Assembly (NCBI RefSeq): GCF_001952855.1
Contig: NZ_LPNO01000003.1
Coordinates: 258 to 47,501 of the forward strand
Origin: Pseudomonas sp. ATCC PTA-122608
GTDB lineage: Bacteria > Pseudomonadota > Gammaproteobacteria > Pseudomonadales > Pseudomonadaceae
Reading direction: 5' to 3'
DNA length: 47,244 bases
The position numbers were made by a program, and so were the translations under genes. A model generated the notes under the pieces. The model was not told the origin of the DNA. It ran no database searches and worked only from the letters and a program-made list of their open reading frames with translations. Below, piece after piece: positions 16,158-27,156 of the stretch (positions are counted from its first letter, which is position 1; each line of letters begins with the position of its first letter).

Positions 16158-16867
16158 TCGCCGAGCAATACTTCCAGGCGACGGTCGACGCAGATTTCCT
16201 CTGACGTCACCCGCACGCCATAGGCCAGCACCTCGACGCCCGCCGCCTTGGCCTCACGCAATGCAGCCGCATAAGCGGCATCAATTTCTTCGGCAGGACG
16301 CACCGCATCAATCCCCGAGAGGTTGACGCAATACAACTGCACCGCCCGCACACCCTCACGCGCCAGATGCGCCAGTTCCCGCAAATGCTTGGCCCCGCGC
16401 TGGGTGACGGCATCGGGAAACGCCGCTGTCGAAGTCTCATCAAACCCGAGAGTGACACTTTTGACTTCGACATACGCTGGGCCCGTTGGGTAATCCAGAC
16501 GGAAATCGATCCGGCTGTTTTCCTGGCCGTAGGCTACTTCGCGCTTCAGCGCGGTAAAGCCGTTGAGCTCGGTGATAACCCCGGCCCGCAGCGCCTCTTC
16601 CACCAACTGATTGGCCCGCGCGGTATTCACACACGCCAGGCGCCCCTGCGGGGTTTCGCTGATTTCCCAGGTGCCGGGCAGCTTGCGCTTGGGGTCATTG
16701 GAGCGGCTGAACCAGACTTGGCCACCTTCCACCATGCAGTTGAACATCGAGCCGGTGTTCGGGCAGTGAATGGTCAGGAACTCGCCGGTAACGGTTTCGA
16801 TATCAGCGAGAAAACGCTTGTAGCGGCGGATCAGCCGGCCTTCTTCGAGGGGAGGATTAAAGCGCAT
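16154..16867 (-). CDS. sfsA: SfsA, sugar fermentation stimulation protein homologue
   Basis: A 237-residue SfsA-family protein, recognised from [19 protein letters not shown] at the N-terminus and the conserved stretch [19 protein letters not shown]. The latter carries a PD-(D/E)xK-like D..E.K arrangement suggestive of nucleic-acid binding or cleavage. The molecular function in the family is unsettled. The ATG at 16867 is chosen because it overlaps the upstream aminotransferase stop by 1 bp (TGATG) and matches homologue length; a further upstream ATG adds four residues. Confidence 0.92.
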   Translation of the reverse strand: MRFNPPLEEGRLIRRYKRFLADIETVTGEFLTIHCPNTGSMFNCMVEGGQVWFSRSNDPKRKLPGTWEISETPQGRLACVNTARANQLVEEALRAGVITELNGFTALKREVAYGQENSRIDFRLDYPTGPAYVEVKSVTLGFDETSTAAFPDAVTQRGAKHLRELAHLAREGVRAVQLYCVNLSGIDAVRPAEEIDAAYAAALREAKAAGVEVLAYGVRVTSEEICVDRRLEVLLGD

Positions 16868-18039
16868 CAGCCTTGCCAAATCCGCAAGCCACGGGCAATC
16901 CGTTCAACGGCTTCCTGTAGGCGATCAAGGTTTTGTGTGTAGGCAAAACGCACATGGTGACCGGCTTGATAGCGACCGAAATCCAGGCCCGGGGTGAAGG
17001 CGACATGTTCGGTTTCAAGGAAGTGGCGGCAGAAAGCGAAGGCATCACCGCCGAATGCGCTGATATCGGCATACAAATAGAACGCGCCTTCCGGTTCAAC
17101 GGCGATGCCGAAGCCAAGCTCCCGCAGGGCTGGCAGCAGGAAATCGCGACGACGACCAAACTCGGCCCGACGGTCTTCAAGAATGTTCAAGGTTTCCGGG
17201 GTAAAGCAAGCCAGGGCCGCATGCTGGGCCATGCTCGGTGCGCTGATGTAGAGATTCTGCGCGAGCTTTTCCAGTTCGCCCACAGCAGCCGGCGGCGCCA
17301 CCAGCCAGCCCAGCCGCCAGCCGGTCATTCCGAAATACTTCGAAAAACTATTTAGAACGAAGGCTTCATCGTCGACTTCCAGCACGCTGGCGGCATCGGT
17401 GCCGTAGGTCAGGCCGTGATAGATCTCATCCACCACCAAATGCCCATTGCGCGCCTTGATGGCGCTCGACAGTCCGGCCAATTCTTCCCGCGTCAAGATG
17501 GTGCCGGTAGGGTTGGCAGGCGAAGCGACCAACGCGCCCACGCTGTCCTGATCCCAGTGACGAGCCACCAGGTCGGCGGTCAGTTGATAACGCACGTCGG
17601 GGCCGACCGGGACCAATTGCGCCGCGCCTTCCACCAGGCGCAGGAAGTGGCGGTTGCACGGGTAACCGGGGTCTGCCAGCAGCCAGTGCTTGCCGGGATC
17701 CACCAGCAAACTGCTCGCCAGCAGCAGGGCACCTGAGCCACCCGGGGTGATCAAAATTCGCTCAGGGTCGATATCCAGCCCGTAGCGCTGCTTGTAGAAA
17801 CCGCTGATAGCCTCACGCAACTCCGGCAGCCCACGGGCCGCGGTATAGCGGGTCTTGCCATTGGCCAGCGCCGCCTGCCCGGCCTTGATGATGGGCTCGG
17901 CGGTGGTGAAGTCCGGCTCGCCGATTTCCAGGTGAATCACGTCGTGACCGGCGGCCTGCAATTCATTGGCCCGCGCCAGCAACGCCATGACATGGAAAGG
18001 TTCGATAGCGCGACTGCGCGCACTGTAGGGCTGAGCCAT
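16867..18039 (-). CDS. PLP-dependent class I/II aminotransferase
   Basis: A 390-residue fold-type I aminotransferase. K234 in [16 protein letters not shown] is the Schiff-base lysine. The N-terminal [13 protein letters not shown] and the SPANPTGTI motif that contacts the cofactor are present. It resembles the broad AspC/AlaT-like group, and the amino-donor specificity cannot be assigned from sequence. It is translationally coupled to sfsA, an arrangement I recall in other pseudomonads. Confidence 0.9.
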   Translation of the reverse strand: MAQPYSARSRAIEPFHVMALLARANELQAAGHDVIHLEIGEPDFTTAEPIIKAGQAALANGKTRYTAARGLPELREAISGFYKQRYGLDIDPERILITPGGSGALLLASSLLVDPGKHWLLADPGYPCNRHFLRLVEGAAQLVPVGPDVRYQLTADLVARHWDQDSVGALVASPANPTGTILTREELAGLSSAIKARNGHLVVDEIYHGLTYGTDAASVLEVDDEAFVLNSFSKYFGMTGWRLGWLVAPPAAVGELEKLAQNLYISAPSMAQHAALACFTPETLNILEDRRAEFGRRRDFLLPALRELGFGIAVEPEGAFYLYADISAFGGDAFAFCRHFLETEHVAFTPGLDFGRYQAGHHVRFAYTQNLDRLQEAVERIARGLRIWQG

Positions 18040-18360
18040 TAGCCTTCCTTAACTGTGAGGACAAACCCTGATTCTACCCAACCCGCCGCGCAAAACCTGC
18101 TCTATTGCCCGAAGCCATGTAGCAAGCACGGCGAGCAACTACCTGTAAAACAGCTAAAATCAACATTTGAGACCGTACAAGCCCGCCCTGCTGGGGCCTG
18201 CGGCGGTTTTCAACCCTCAAGAGAAGGTGCCTCGACAACCGGGAGTGGCGCACCCTGAATCTATCTGGTAAGTTCGCCCGCTTGCAGCCGCAGGGCCGGC
18301 AGGTGTCGGTGATGTTGCAATCCTGCGCAATGGATTAGAAGAGTGAGAGGCGGTCCATTC
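18040..18360. other. 321-bp intergenic region between the aminotransferase gene and dksA
   Basis: This gap contains the divergent start regions of the aminotransferase gene and dksA. I see no gene, no convincing sigma70 promoter pair and no strong repeat. A TAAAAT (18155-18160) could be a -10 for dksA, but it lacks a recognisable -35. The dksA ribosome-binding site is the GAGAGG at 18346-18351. Confidence 0.5.
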
Positions 18361-18795
18361 ATGCCCACCCAAGCAAAGCAACAGAGCATCAGCGGCTTCC
18401 AACCCTACGTCGAATCGAAGGGTGAGGAATACATGGGCAAGCCCATGCGCGAACACTTCTCCAAGATCCTGAAACAGTGGAAACAGGACTTGATGCAAGA
18501 GGTTGACCGTACCGTTGACCATATGAAGGACGAAGCGGCCAACTTCCCGGACCCGGCAGACCGTGCCAGCCAGGAAGAAGAGTTCGCCCTTGAACTGCGC
18601 GCCCGTGATCGCGAGCGCAAGCTGATCAAGAAAATCGACAAAACCCTGCAACTCATCGAAGACGAAGAGTATGGCTGGTGCGAGTCCTGCGGCGTCGAGA
18701 TTGGTATTCGCCGCCTGGAAGCGCGTCCTACCGCCGACTTGTGCGTGGACTGCAAGACCTTGGCTGAAATCAAGGAAAAACAGGTCGGCAAGTAA
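18361..18795 (+). CDS. dksA: RNA polymerase-binding transcription factor DksA
   Basis: A 144-residue factor that binds the RNA polymerase secondary channel and, with ppGpp, represses rRNA promoters and activates amino-acid genes. The coiled-coil tip residues D64, D67 and A69 (DPADRA) correspond to the catalytic tip of E. coli DksA. The zinc finger has four cysteines at C107, C110, C128 and C131. The ATG at 18361 is chosen as MPTQAKQQ; a frame extension of six codons upstream has no better signal. A strong terminator separates it from gluQ. GC-rich rRNA promoters of the kind it controls lie at the left edge of this window. Confidence 0.97.
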   Translation: MPTQAKQQSISGFQPYVESKGEEYMGKPMREHFSKILKQWKQDLMQEVDRTVDHMKDEAANFPDPADRASQEEEFALELRARDRERKLIKKIDKTLQLIEDEEYGWCESCGVEIGIRRLEARPTADLCVDCKTLAEIKEKQVGK

Positions 18796-18812
18796 TCACC
18801 GCCGAGCTGTAC

Positions 18813-18840
18813 AAATGGGGCGTGCGAACGCTCCATTTTT
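18813..18840 (+). terminator. dksA intrinsic terminator
   Basis: AAATGGGGCG and CGCTCCATTT form a 10-bp stem with one G-U pair and a 6-nt loop, followed by a T-run. It lies 17 bp after the dksA stop. Confidence 0.85.
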
Positions 18841-18879
18841 GTTTCTGGCGTTTGCTGGTTTTCCAGTAATATCCGGCCC

Positions 18880-19767
18880 ATGACAGCCTCCTCCTATATC
18901 GGGCGTTTCGCCCCCACGCCCAGCGGACACCTGCACTTCGGCTCCCTGGTCGCTGCCCTCGCCTCCTACCTCGACGCCCGCGCCAATCAAGGCCGCTGGC
19001 TGATGCGCATGGAAGACCTCGATCCGCCACGGGAAGAACCCGGCGCCCAGGCCGCAATCCTCAATGCCCTTGAAAGCTACGGCTTCGAATGGGACGGGGA
19101 ATTGGTCCGACAAAGCGAGCGGCACGATGCGTATGCCGAAGTGCTCAACCGCCTGTTCAACCACGGCCTGGCCTATGCCTGCACCTGTTCGCGCAAGCAA
19201 CTGGAACCCTACAACGGGATTTATCCCGGCCTGTGCCGCAATGCCGGGCATGACCAGCAAGATGCCGCCATACGTCTGCGGGTGCCGGAGCTGGAGTACC
19301 ACTTTACCGACCGTGTACAAGGCGAATTCCGACAGCATCTGGGTCGCGACGTAGGCGATTTCATCATCCGCCGTCGCGATGGCCTGTATGCCTACCAACT
19401 GGCGGTGGTGCTCGATGACGCCTGGCAAGGTGTGACCGACATCGTGCGTGGCGCCGACCTGCTCGACTCCACGCCGCGCCAGCTATATCTGCAAGAACTG
19501 CTGGGCCTGCGCCAACCGCGCTACCTGCATGTGCCCCTGATCATCCAGCCGGACGGTAACAAGCTGGGCAAATCCTATCGTTCACCGCCCTTGGCCACCG
19601 ACCAGGCCACGCCTTTGCTGTTAAGAGCACTGCGTGCCCTGGGCCAGCCAGCGGGCGACGAACTGAACCACGCCAGCCCACGGGAACTGCTGGATTGGGG
19701 CATTGCGCACTGGGACGCCACGCAGATCCCGCGCACGCTCACAGTGCCCGAAGCGCAATTGCGCTGA
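18880..19767 (+). CDS. gluQ: Glutamyl-Q tRNA(Asp) synthetase
   Basis: A 295-residue truncated glutamyl-tRNA synthetase paralogue lacking the anticodon-binding domain. It attaches glutamate to the queuosine base at position 34 of tRNA(Asp). The HIGH-like motif is APTPSGHLHFGSL, the KMSKS-like motif is KLGKS, and a zinc site is formed by the C-T-C-S, Y and C residues in the 95-115 region. The ATG follows TAATATCCGGCCC with no Shine-Dalgarno, so the mRNA may be leaderless or read through from dksA. dksA-gluQ linkage is common in gamma-proteobacteria. Confidence 0.94.
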   Translation: MTASSYIGRFAPTPSGHLHFGSLVAALASYLDARANQGRWLMRMEDLDPPREEPGAQAAILNALESYGFEWDGELVRQSERHDAYAEVLNRLFNHGLAYACTCSRKQLEPYNGIYPGLCRNAGHDQQDAAIRLRVPELEYHFTDRVQGEFRQHLGRDVGDFIIRRRDGLYAYQLAVVLDDAWQGVTDIVRGADLLDSTPRQLYLQELLGLRQPRYLHVPLIIQPDGNKLGKSYRSPPLATDQATPLLLRALRALGQPAGDELNHASPRELLDWGIAHWDATQIPRTLTVPEAQLR

Positions 19768-19851
19768 AGGCGCTTGCAGCTTGCGAGCCATCCGTTACCA
19801 TCGCTCATACAAAAAATCGTTATATTTCCGCAATTTCAATCAAGGGCCAAC

Positions 19852-20028
19852 ATGTACATCTATCGATTGGTCCTGCTGTTGGTCGTCGGGATCTACCTGT
19901 TTTCTCCCGCCATCATGGATTGGTGGATCGACGCCACAGGCGCCTGGTACCGGCCCTATCTGCTTTGGCTGATTCTGATCGTCGTGACTTTCATCCTGCA
20001 GAGCCAAAAAGATGCCGATGAGCTTTAG
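19852..20028 (+). CDS. cbrX: Small two-segment membrane protein upstream of cbrA
   Basis: A 58-residue protein with two hydrophobic segments (about residues 4-22 and 31-50) and a polar QSQKDADEL tail. The ATG at 19852 is chosen because AAGGGCC precedes it and a longer frame has no support. It overlaps cbrA by 17 bp, so translation of the two is probably coupled. From memory, the equivalent ORF in P. putida is called cbrX and is part of the cbrXAB transcript; I cannot verify that here. Confidence 0.8.
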   Translation: MYIYRLVLLLVVGIYLFSPAIMDWWIDATGAWYRPYLLWLILIVVTFILQSQKDADEL

Positions 20029-22966
20029 CCTGACCGAGATGCTGCTGATCAGCGCCGCCTACCTGGCCGCGCTGTTCGGGGTAGCCTGGATCAGTGAGCG
20101 CGGAATGATTCCGCGGGCGATCATTCGCCATCCGTTGACCTACACCTTGTCCTTGGGCGTGTACGCCAGCGCCTGGGCGTTTTACGGCACGGTGGGCCTG
20201 GCCTATCAGTATGGATACGGCTTTCTTTCGAGTTATCTCGGGGTGTCCGGGGCGTTCTTGCTGGCGCCGGTGCTGTTGTATCCGATCCTGAAAATCACCC
20301 GCACCTATCAGCTGTCGTCACTCGCCGACCTGTTTGCGTTCCGCTTTCGCAGTACCTGGGCCGGTGCGCTGACCACGATCTTCATGCTGATCGGCGTGCT
20401 GCCGTTGCTGGCGTTGCAGATCCAGGCGGTGGCCGACTCCATCAGCATCCTCACCCGCGAGCCGGTGCAGCACCGCGTTGCATTGAGCTTCTGTGCACTG
20501 ATCACCCTGTTCACAATCTTCTTCGGCTCACGGCATATCGCTACCCGAGAGAAACATGAAGGCCTGGTGTTCGCGATCGCATTTGAGTCGGTGATCAAGC
20601 TGATCGCCATTGGCGGCGTTGGCCTGTATGCGCTCTACGGTGTATTCGACGGCCCGCAACAGCTGGAACTATGGCTGCTGCAAAACCAGACCGCCCTGGC
20701 CGCGCTGCACACGCCGTTGCAGGAAGGCCCATGGCGCACACTGCTGCTGGTGTTCTTCGCCTCGGCCATCGTGATGCCGCACATGTACCACATGACCTTC
20801 ACCGAAAACCTCAACCCGCGTTCACTGGTCAGCGCCAGCTGGGGCTTACCGCTGTTCCTGCTGCTGATGAGCCTGGCGGTGCCGCTGATTCTCTGGGCGG
20901 GCCTGAAGCTTGGCGCCACCACCAATCCGGAATACTTCACGCTGGGCATCGGCATTGCCGCCAACAGCAAATCACTGGCCCTGCTGGCCTATGTCGGCGG
21001 ATTATCGGCCTCCAGCGGCCTGATCATCGTCAGTACCCTGGCCCTGTCGGGGATGGCGCTCAATCACCTGGTACTGCCGCTCTACCAGCCGCCAGCCGAA
21101 GGCAATATCTACCGCTGGCTGAAATGGACCCGCCGCGCCCTGATCGTCGCAATCATCATGGCTGGCTATGGCTTCTACCTGATGCTGGGTGCCGAGCAGG
21201 ACCTGGCCAACCTGGGCATCGTGGCCTTTGTCGCCACTTTGCAGTTCCTGCCGGGCGTGTTGTCGGTGCTGTACTGGCCGACCGCTAACCGCCGTGGGTT
21301 TATCGCCGGGCTGCTGGCCGGGATCCTGGTGTGGACCGTAACCATGCTGCTGCCCCTGGTGGGCAATCTGCAGGGTTTCTACATCCCGCTGCTGAACATG
21401 ATCTACGTGCTGGATGACACCAGTTGGCACATGGCGGCAATTGCTTCGCTGGCGGCCAACGTCCTGATGTTCACGCTGATCTCGCTGTTCACCAACGCCA
21501 GCCCGGAAGAAACCAGCGCCGCCGAAGCCTGCGCCGTGGACAACGTGCGCCGCCCGCAACGCCGCGAGCTGCACGCGGCCTCGCCCCAGGAGTTCGCCAC
21601 GCAACTGGCCAAGCCGCTGGGCGCCAAGGCTGCGCAAAAGGAAGTCGAGCAGGCCCTGCGCGACCTTTACCTGCCATTCGACGAGCGCCGCCCCTACGCG
21701 TTGCGCCGCCTGCGTGACCGCATCGAGGCCAACCTTTCCGGCCTGATGGGCCCGAGTGTGTCCCAAGACATGGTCGAGACCTTCCTGCCCTACAAGGCCG
21801 GCGGCGAAAACTACGTGACCGAAGACATCCACTTCATCGAAAGCCGGCTGGAGGATTACCACTCGCGCCTCACCGGCCTGGCCGCCGAACTCGACGCGCT
21901 GCGCCGCTATCACCGCCAGACACTGCAGGAGTTGCCGATGGGCGTCTGCTCCCTGGCCAAGGATCAAGAGATCCTGATGTGGAACAAGGCCATGGAAGAA
22001 CTCACCGGGATCGCCGCCCAGCGCGTGGTGGGTTCGCGCCTGAACACTATTGGCGACCCGTGGAAAGAACTGCTCCAGGGCTTCATCAACCTGCCCGACG
22101 AACACTTGCACAAACAACACCTGGCGCTGGACGGCCAGACCCGCTGGCTCAACCTGCACAAGGCCGCCATCGACGAGCCCCTCGCACCCGGTAACAGCGG
22201 CCTGGTGCTGCTGGTGGAAGACCTGACCGACACCCAGATGCTCGAAGACAAACTGGTGCACTCCGAGCGCCTGGCCAGCATCGGTCGTCTGGCGGCGGGT
22301 GTGGCTCATGAAATCGGCAATCCGATCACCGGTATCGCCTGCCTGGCGCAAAACCTGCGGGAAGAGCGCGAGGAAGACGGCGAAATCATCGAAATCAGCG
22401 GGCAGATTCTCGAGCAGACCAAGCGTGTCTCGCGCATCGTGCAGTCGCTGATGAGCTTTGCCCACGCGGGTGCCCATCAGAATCACGACGAAGCAGTGTG
22501 CCTGGCCGAAGTCGCCCAGGATGCCATTGGGCTGCTGGCCTTGAACCGGCGCAATTTCGAAGTACAGTTCTTTAACCTGTGCGACCCGGAACATTGGGTC
22601 GACGGTGATTCACAACGCCTGGCCCAGGTGCTGATCAACCTGCTGTCCAACGCCCGCGACGCGTCGCCGGCCGGCAGCGCCGTACGGGTCAAGAGCGAGG
22701 CTTTCGAGCACACGGTCGACCTGATCGTCGAGGACGAAGGCAGCGGCATTCCACAGAACATCATGGATCGATTGTTCGAACCCTTCTTCACCACCAAGGA
22801 TCCGGGTGAAGGTACCGGTCTGGGCCTTGCACTGGTCTATTCCATCGTTGAAGAGCATTATGGACAAATCACCATCGACAGCCCGGCTGACACCGAAAGC
22901 CAACGCGGCACCCGTATTCGGGTGACCTTGCCGCGTCATGTCGAAGCGACGTCCGCTGTGAACTGA
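20012..22966 (+). CDS. cbrA: CbrA, sensor histidine kinase with a sodium/solute symporter-like N-terminus
   Basis: A 984-residue sensor of the CbrAB system that controls carbon-nitrogen balance and carbon catabolite repression. The first half (about 1-500) is an SLC5/SSS-type membrane region with about 13 segments, implicated in histidine uptake in some species. A linker, a PAS-like region, HisKA with phospho-acceptor H766 ([11 protein letters not shown]) and an HATPase domain ([10 protein letters not shown], then DEGSGIP) follow. The start overlaps cbrX. An alternative ATG lies two codons later (20018). cbrB follows after 22 bp. Confidence 0.96.
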   Translation: MPMSFSLTEMLLISAAYLAALFGVAWISERGMIPRAIIRHPLTYTLSLGVYASAWAFYGTVGLAYQYGYGFLSSYLGVSGAFLLAPVLLYPILKITRTYQLSSLADLFAFRFRSTWAGALTTIFMLIGVLPLLALQIQAVADSISILTREPVQHRVALSFCALITLFTIFFGSRHIATREKHEGLVFAIAFESVIKLIAIGGVGLYALYGVFDGPQQLELWLLQNQTALAALHTPLQEGPWRTLLLVFFASAIVMPHMYHMTFTENLNPRSLVSASWGLPLFLLLMSLAVPLILWAGLKLGATTNPEYFTLGIGIAANSKSLALLAYVGGLSASSGLIIVSTLALSGMALNHLVLPLYQPPAEGNIYRWLKWTRRALIVAIIMAGYGFYLMLGAEQDLANLGIVAFVATLQFLPGVLSVLYWPTANRRGFIAGLLAGILVWTVTMLLPLVGNLQGFYIPLLNMIYVLDDTSWHMAAIASLAANVLMFTLISLFTNASPEETSAAEACAVDNVRRPQRRELHAASPQEFATQLAKPLGAKAAQKEVEQALRDLYLPFDERRPYALRRLRDRIEANLSGLMGPSVSQDMVETFLPYKAGGENYVTEDIHFIESRLEDYHSRLTGLAAELDALRRYHRQTLQELPMGVCSLAKDQEILMWNKAMEELTGIAAQRVVGSRLNTIGDPWKELLQGFINLPDEHLHKQHLALDGQTRWLNLHKAAIDEPLAPGNSGLVLLVEDLTDTQMLEDKLVHSERLASIGRLAAGVAHEIGNPITGIACLAQNLREEREEDGEIIEISGQILEQTKRVSRIVQSLMSFAHAGAHQNHDEAVCLAEVAQDAIGLLALNRRNFEVQFFNLCDPEHWVDGDSQRLAQVLINLLSNARDASPAGSAVRVKSEAFEHTVDLIVEDEGSGIPQNIMDRLFEPFFTTKDPGEGTGLGLALVYSIVEEHYGQITIDSPADTESQRGTRIRVTLPRHVEATSAVN

Positions 22967-22988
22967 GACCGTCGAGAGAGTTGAATCA

Positions 22989-24425
<1,437 letters not shown>

Positions 24426-24442
24426 GTGGGGGCGCCCCCACA

Positions 24443-24515
24443 GGTAACACCCTCAGATGTGAAAAAACTGTTACCGCTGATTTTTCACGTAACAAAAGCC
24501 GGGGCTTACGGTAAC
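24443..24515. promoter_or_regulatory. candidate CbrB-binding cluster upstream of crcZ
   Basis: Four copies of a GTAAC element are seen: GTAACA at 24443-24448, TGTTAC (inverted) at 24469-24474, GTAACA at 24489-24494 and GGTAAC at 24510-24515. The second and third form an inverted repeat with 14 bp between the arms. They lie about 75-150 bp upstream of the crcZ sigma54 promoter, the usual distance for an enhancer-binding protein. Assignment to CbrB is an inference from position and from my recollection that CbrB sites contain this core. Confidence 0.55.
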
Positions 24516-24533
24516 GAAGCCCCGGCTTTTTTT
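24494..24533 (+). terminator. cbrB intrinsic terminator
   Basis: AAAAGCCGGGGCTT (24494-24507) pairs with AAGCCCCGGCTTTT (24517-24530), a 14-bp stem with a 9-nt loop and a T-run of seven. Its foot and loop contain two of the GTAAC elements of the candidate CbrB cluster. Confidence 0.93.
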
Positions 24534-24590
24534 CGCCCTCAAAAACCCGAAAGCGCTCCGAACCCCTTATTTTGCTGGGCCTCGCAAAAG

Positions 24591-24607
24591 TTGGCACGCA
24601 CCCTGCT
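24591..24607 (+). promoter_or_regulatory. sigma54 (RpoN) promoter of crcZ
   Basis: TTGGCAC followed by CTGCT carries the invariant GG (24593-24594) and GC (24605-24606) exactly 10 bp apart, the -24/-12 signature. The predicted start is near 24618. CbrB, encoded just upstream, is the expected activator. Confidence 0.92.
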
Positions 24608-24617
24608 ATATGCTTAG

Positions 24618-24985
24618 TACAAAAACAATAACAAGCAAATGTACAAGACAATAAAAATAAGACGAATCGACTCACGCATAACAAAAACAACACGGCGGAG
24701 GCGCAGCTAACTGATTCTTTTGGAGAGGCGTTGCATTTGGGGCTTGCCCCGCAACCAGGCCGAGAACAACAAAAACTGCCCTAAGGCAGAGCCTGAACTG
24801 GTTGGATCGTAGATCAGCAACACAGCGACCAAAGCAATCCGTTTGCTCTTGGCTCCCGATTGGGAGTGTCATGAAGGTGAAGCTTCATGGCGAGGGCGAT
24901 CAACAAAAACAAGAAGCCCGAAACCAATAATAAAAATAGAGCACGCAACTACTTCTGGGGGAGCTTCGGCTCCCCTTGTAGTTTC
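24618..24985 (+). ncRNA. crcZ: CrcZ, Hfq/Crc-sequestering small RNA
   Basis: A sRNA of about 370 nt in the conserved cbrB-pcnB gap. It binds Hfq (with Crc) through A-rich motifs and so relieves catabolite repression when CbrAB is active. I count six A-rich AAnAAnAA-type sites at about 24621-24634, 24646-24661, 24678-24692, 24764-24776, 24901-24916 and 24924-24939. Small hairpins separate them (for example CTCCC/GGGAG near 24855 and ATGAAG/CTTCAT near 24870). The 5' end is set by the sigma54 promoter and the 3' end by the terminator at 24958. Confidence 0.93.
24958..24985 (+). terminator. crcZ terminator
   Basis: GGGGAGC and GCTCCCC form a 7-bp stem closed by a stable TTCG tetraloop and followed by TTGTAGTTT. 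The following 24986-25136 holds a possible -10 TAGAAT (25070-25075) for pcnB without a clear -35. Confidence 0.8.
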
Positions 24986-25136
24986 CGCGATTTGGCACCT
25001 GCCACCCTTCTTTTAAGCTTCTGGCTCAAGCCTTGCAGCTAGTTCCTACACCATCCCCTGACTAAATGCTAGAATCCCCGCCCATCATGCGGTCATTCTT
25101 CGTTATGGCCGAACATTCCTTCAAACAGTGCATCCC

Positions 25137-26543
25137 ATGCTGAAGAAGTTGTTCCAGTCATTCCGTTCTCCCTTGCGTCGTACGCAACACATCCGCAGCA
25201 CGCCTGAAGTGCTTAATGCCAACCAGCATTCGTTGCAGCGTGCCCAGTTCAGCCGTTATGCGGTGAACATCGTCGAACGCCTGCAGAACGCCGGCTACCA
25301 GGCTTACCTGGTTGGCGGTTGCGTGCGCGACATGTTGCTCAACATCACTCCCAAGGATTTCGACGTCGCCACCAGTGCCACGCCGGAACAAGTGCGTGCC
25401 GAATTCCGCAATGCGCGGATCATTGGGCGGCGCTTCAAGTTGGTGCATATCCACTTTGGTCGCGAGATCATCGAGGTCGCGACCTTCCGCGCCAACCACC
25501 CGCAAAACGATGAAGAAGAAGACACTAACCAGTCTTCCCGCAATGAAAGCGGGCGCATCCTGCGGGACAACGTCTACGGCACCCTGGAAGAAGACGCGCA
25601 ACGCCGCGACTTCACCATCAATGCCTTGTATTACGACCCCGTCAGCGAGCGCATCCTCGATTACGCCAACGGCGTGCACGACATTCGCAACAACCTGCTG
25701 CGCCTGATCGGCGACCCGACGCAACGCTACCAGGAAGACCCGGTGCGGATGCTGCGGGCCGTACGTTTCGCGGCCAAGCTGAACTTCGGCATCGAGAAGC
25801 ACACGGCCGCGCCGATTCGCGACCTGGCGCCGATGTTGCGGGAAATCCCCTCGGCCAGGCTGTTCGAAGAGGTGCTCAAGCTGTTCCTCTCCGGCTATGC
25901 CGCCGACACGTTCGAAATGCTCGTAGACCTGCAGCTGTTCGACCCATTGTTCCCGGCCAGCGCCGAGGCACTGGAGTACAACCCGACCTACACCCACACG
26001 CTGATCAGCGAAGCCTTGATCAACACCGACCTGCGCATCAAGCAGAACAAACCGGTCACTCCGGCGTTCCTGTTTGCCGCCCTGTTGTGGCCTGCGCTGC
26101 CGAAGCGCGTGATGCGCTTGCAGGATCGCGGCATGCCTGCAATTCCGGCCATGCAGGAAGCGGCTCATGAGCTGATCGCCGAACAATGCCAACGCATCGC
26201 CATCCCGAAACGCTTCACCATGCCGATCCGCGAGATCTGGGACATGCAGGAGCGCCTGCCACGGCGCAGCGGTAAACGTGCCGACCTGTTGCTGGACAAC
26301 CCGCGCTTCCGTGCCGGCTACGACTTCCTGCTGTTGCGTGAAAGCGCCGGCGAGCAGACCGACGGCCTGGGTGAATGGTGGACCGACTACCAGGACGCCA
26401 ACGACAGCCAGCGCCGCGAGATGATCAAAGAACTCAGCAGCAAAGGCGAAGCCACCGGCGATGGCCCGAAAAAACGTCGCCGCAGCAGTGGCAGCAAGCG
26501 CAAACGCAGCGCTGGCGACGCCTCGAGCGTGTCTGGCGAGTAA
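25137..26543 (+). CDS. pcnB: Poly(A) polymerase I
   Basis: A 468-residue nucleotidyltransferase that adds poly(A) tails to RNA 3' ends and so promotes decay. The catalytic GG...DxD core is G60-G61 (LVGGCVRDMLL) and D74-F-D76. The RNA/acceptor-binding helical region follows, and a very basic C-terminal tail (PKKRRRSSGSKRKR) fits RNA binding. The ATG at 25137 gives MLKKLFQSFR; an in-frame GTG three codons earlier is possible. Neither has a good Shine-Dalgarno. folK follows 4 bp after the stop. Confidence 0.95.
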   Translation: MLKKLFQSFRSPLRRTQHIRSTPEVLNANQHSLQRAQFSRYAVNIVERLQNAGYQAYLVGGCVRDMLLNITPKDFDVATSATPEQVRAEFRNARIIGRRFKLVHIHFGREIIEVATFRANHPQNDEEEDTNQSSRNESGRILRDNVYGTLEEDAQRRDFTINALYYDPVSERILDYANGVHDIRNNLLRLIGDPTQRYQEDPVRMLRAVRFAAKLNFGIEKHTAAPIRDLAPMLREIPSARLFEEVLKLFLSGYAADTFEMLVDLQLFDPLFPASAEALEYNPTYTHTLISEALINTDLRIKQNKPVTPAFLFAALLWPALPKRVMRLQDRGMPAIPAMQEAAHELIAEQCQRIAIPKRFTMPIREIWDMQERLPRRSGKRADLLLDNPRFRAGYDFLLLRESAGEQTDGLGEWWTDYQDANDSQRREMIKELSSKGEATGDGPKKRRRSSGSKRKRSAGDASSVSGE

Positions 26544-26547
26544 GCCC

Positions 26548-27036
26548 GTGGAACGTATCTACATCGGCATGGGCAGCAACCTGGCGGCCCCTGAACAACA
26601 ATTGCGCTATGCCATCGCGGCCTTGGCGCAATTGCCGAGCACTACGCTGGCGGGCGTCTCCGCCTTCTATCAAAGTGATTCCCTGCTCCCGGGCCAGCCG
26701 CGCTACACCAATGCGGTCGCGGCCCTGGACAGCGCGCTTGCGCCTCTGGAAATGCTTGATGCCCTGCAAGCCATCGAGAATGACCAGGGCCGCGAGCGCC
26801 TCGAGCGCTGGGGCCCGCGCACCCTGGACCTGGATATCCTGATCTTTGGCGACCGGCTTATCGACGAGCCGCGCCTGAAGGTGCCGCACTATCAAATGCA
26901 TCTGCGTGCATTCGTGCTTTACCCATTGGCAGAACTGGCCCCCGCCAGCCTGCAACTCGCCGATGGCCGCCTGCTCAGCGACCTGTTGGACGCCTGCCCG
27001 TTTGCCGGCCTGGAACGCCTGCCTTCACACCTGTAG
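26548..27036 (+). CDS. folK: 6-hydroxymethyl-7,8-dihydropterin pyrophosphokinase (HPPK)
   Basis: A 162-residue enzyme that pyrophosphorylates the pterin in folate synthesis. GMGSNLAAPEQQL at the N-terminus and the HPPK signature WGPRTLDLDILIFGD are clear; D..D in LDLDIL bind Mg. I choose the GTG at 26548 (V/M-ERIYIGMGSN), just after the pcnB stop; the frame is open upstream only because it overlaps pcnB. The stop codon TAG (27034-27036) is part of a REP element, so the C-terminus was probably set by REPIN insertion. Confidence 0.94.
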   Translation: MERIYIGMGSNLAAPEQQLRYAIAALAQLPSTTLAGVSAFYQSDSLLPGQPRYTNAVAALDSALAPLEMLDALQAIENDQGRERLERWGPRTLDLDILIFGDRLIDEPRLKVPHYQMHLRAFVLYPLAELAPASLQLADGRLLSDLLDACPFAGLERLPSHL

Positions 27037-27131
27037 GAGCGAGCTTGCTCGCGAAAAACCTGAGAACACCGCTGGGTGTCAGGCTTCCCGCATCATCGTT
27101 AACGACCCTCGCGAGCAAGCTCGCTCCTACG
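27032..27131. repeat. REPIN: two inverted REP sequences at the end of folK
   Basis: A perfect 22-bp inverted repeat (arms 27033-27054 and 27109-27130, core GGAGCGAGCTTGCTCGCGA) encloses 54 bp. This is the classic Pseudomonas extragenic palindrome arranged as a REP doublet. Each arm is itself palindromic (GAGCTTGCTC). Such units are mobilised by RAYT transposases; none is encoded in this window. Confidence 0.92.
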
Positions 27132-27156
27132 CATCATTTACTGCTGAATCGCATCA

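Noticed and set aside
24992..25008. Second TTGGCAC motif as a sigma54 promoter for pcnB
   Set aside because: The base pair GC required 10 bp after GG is absent.
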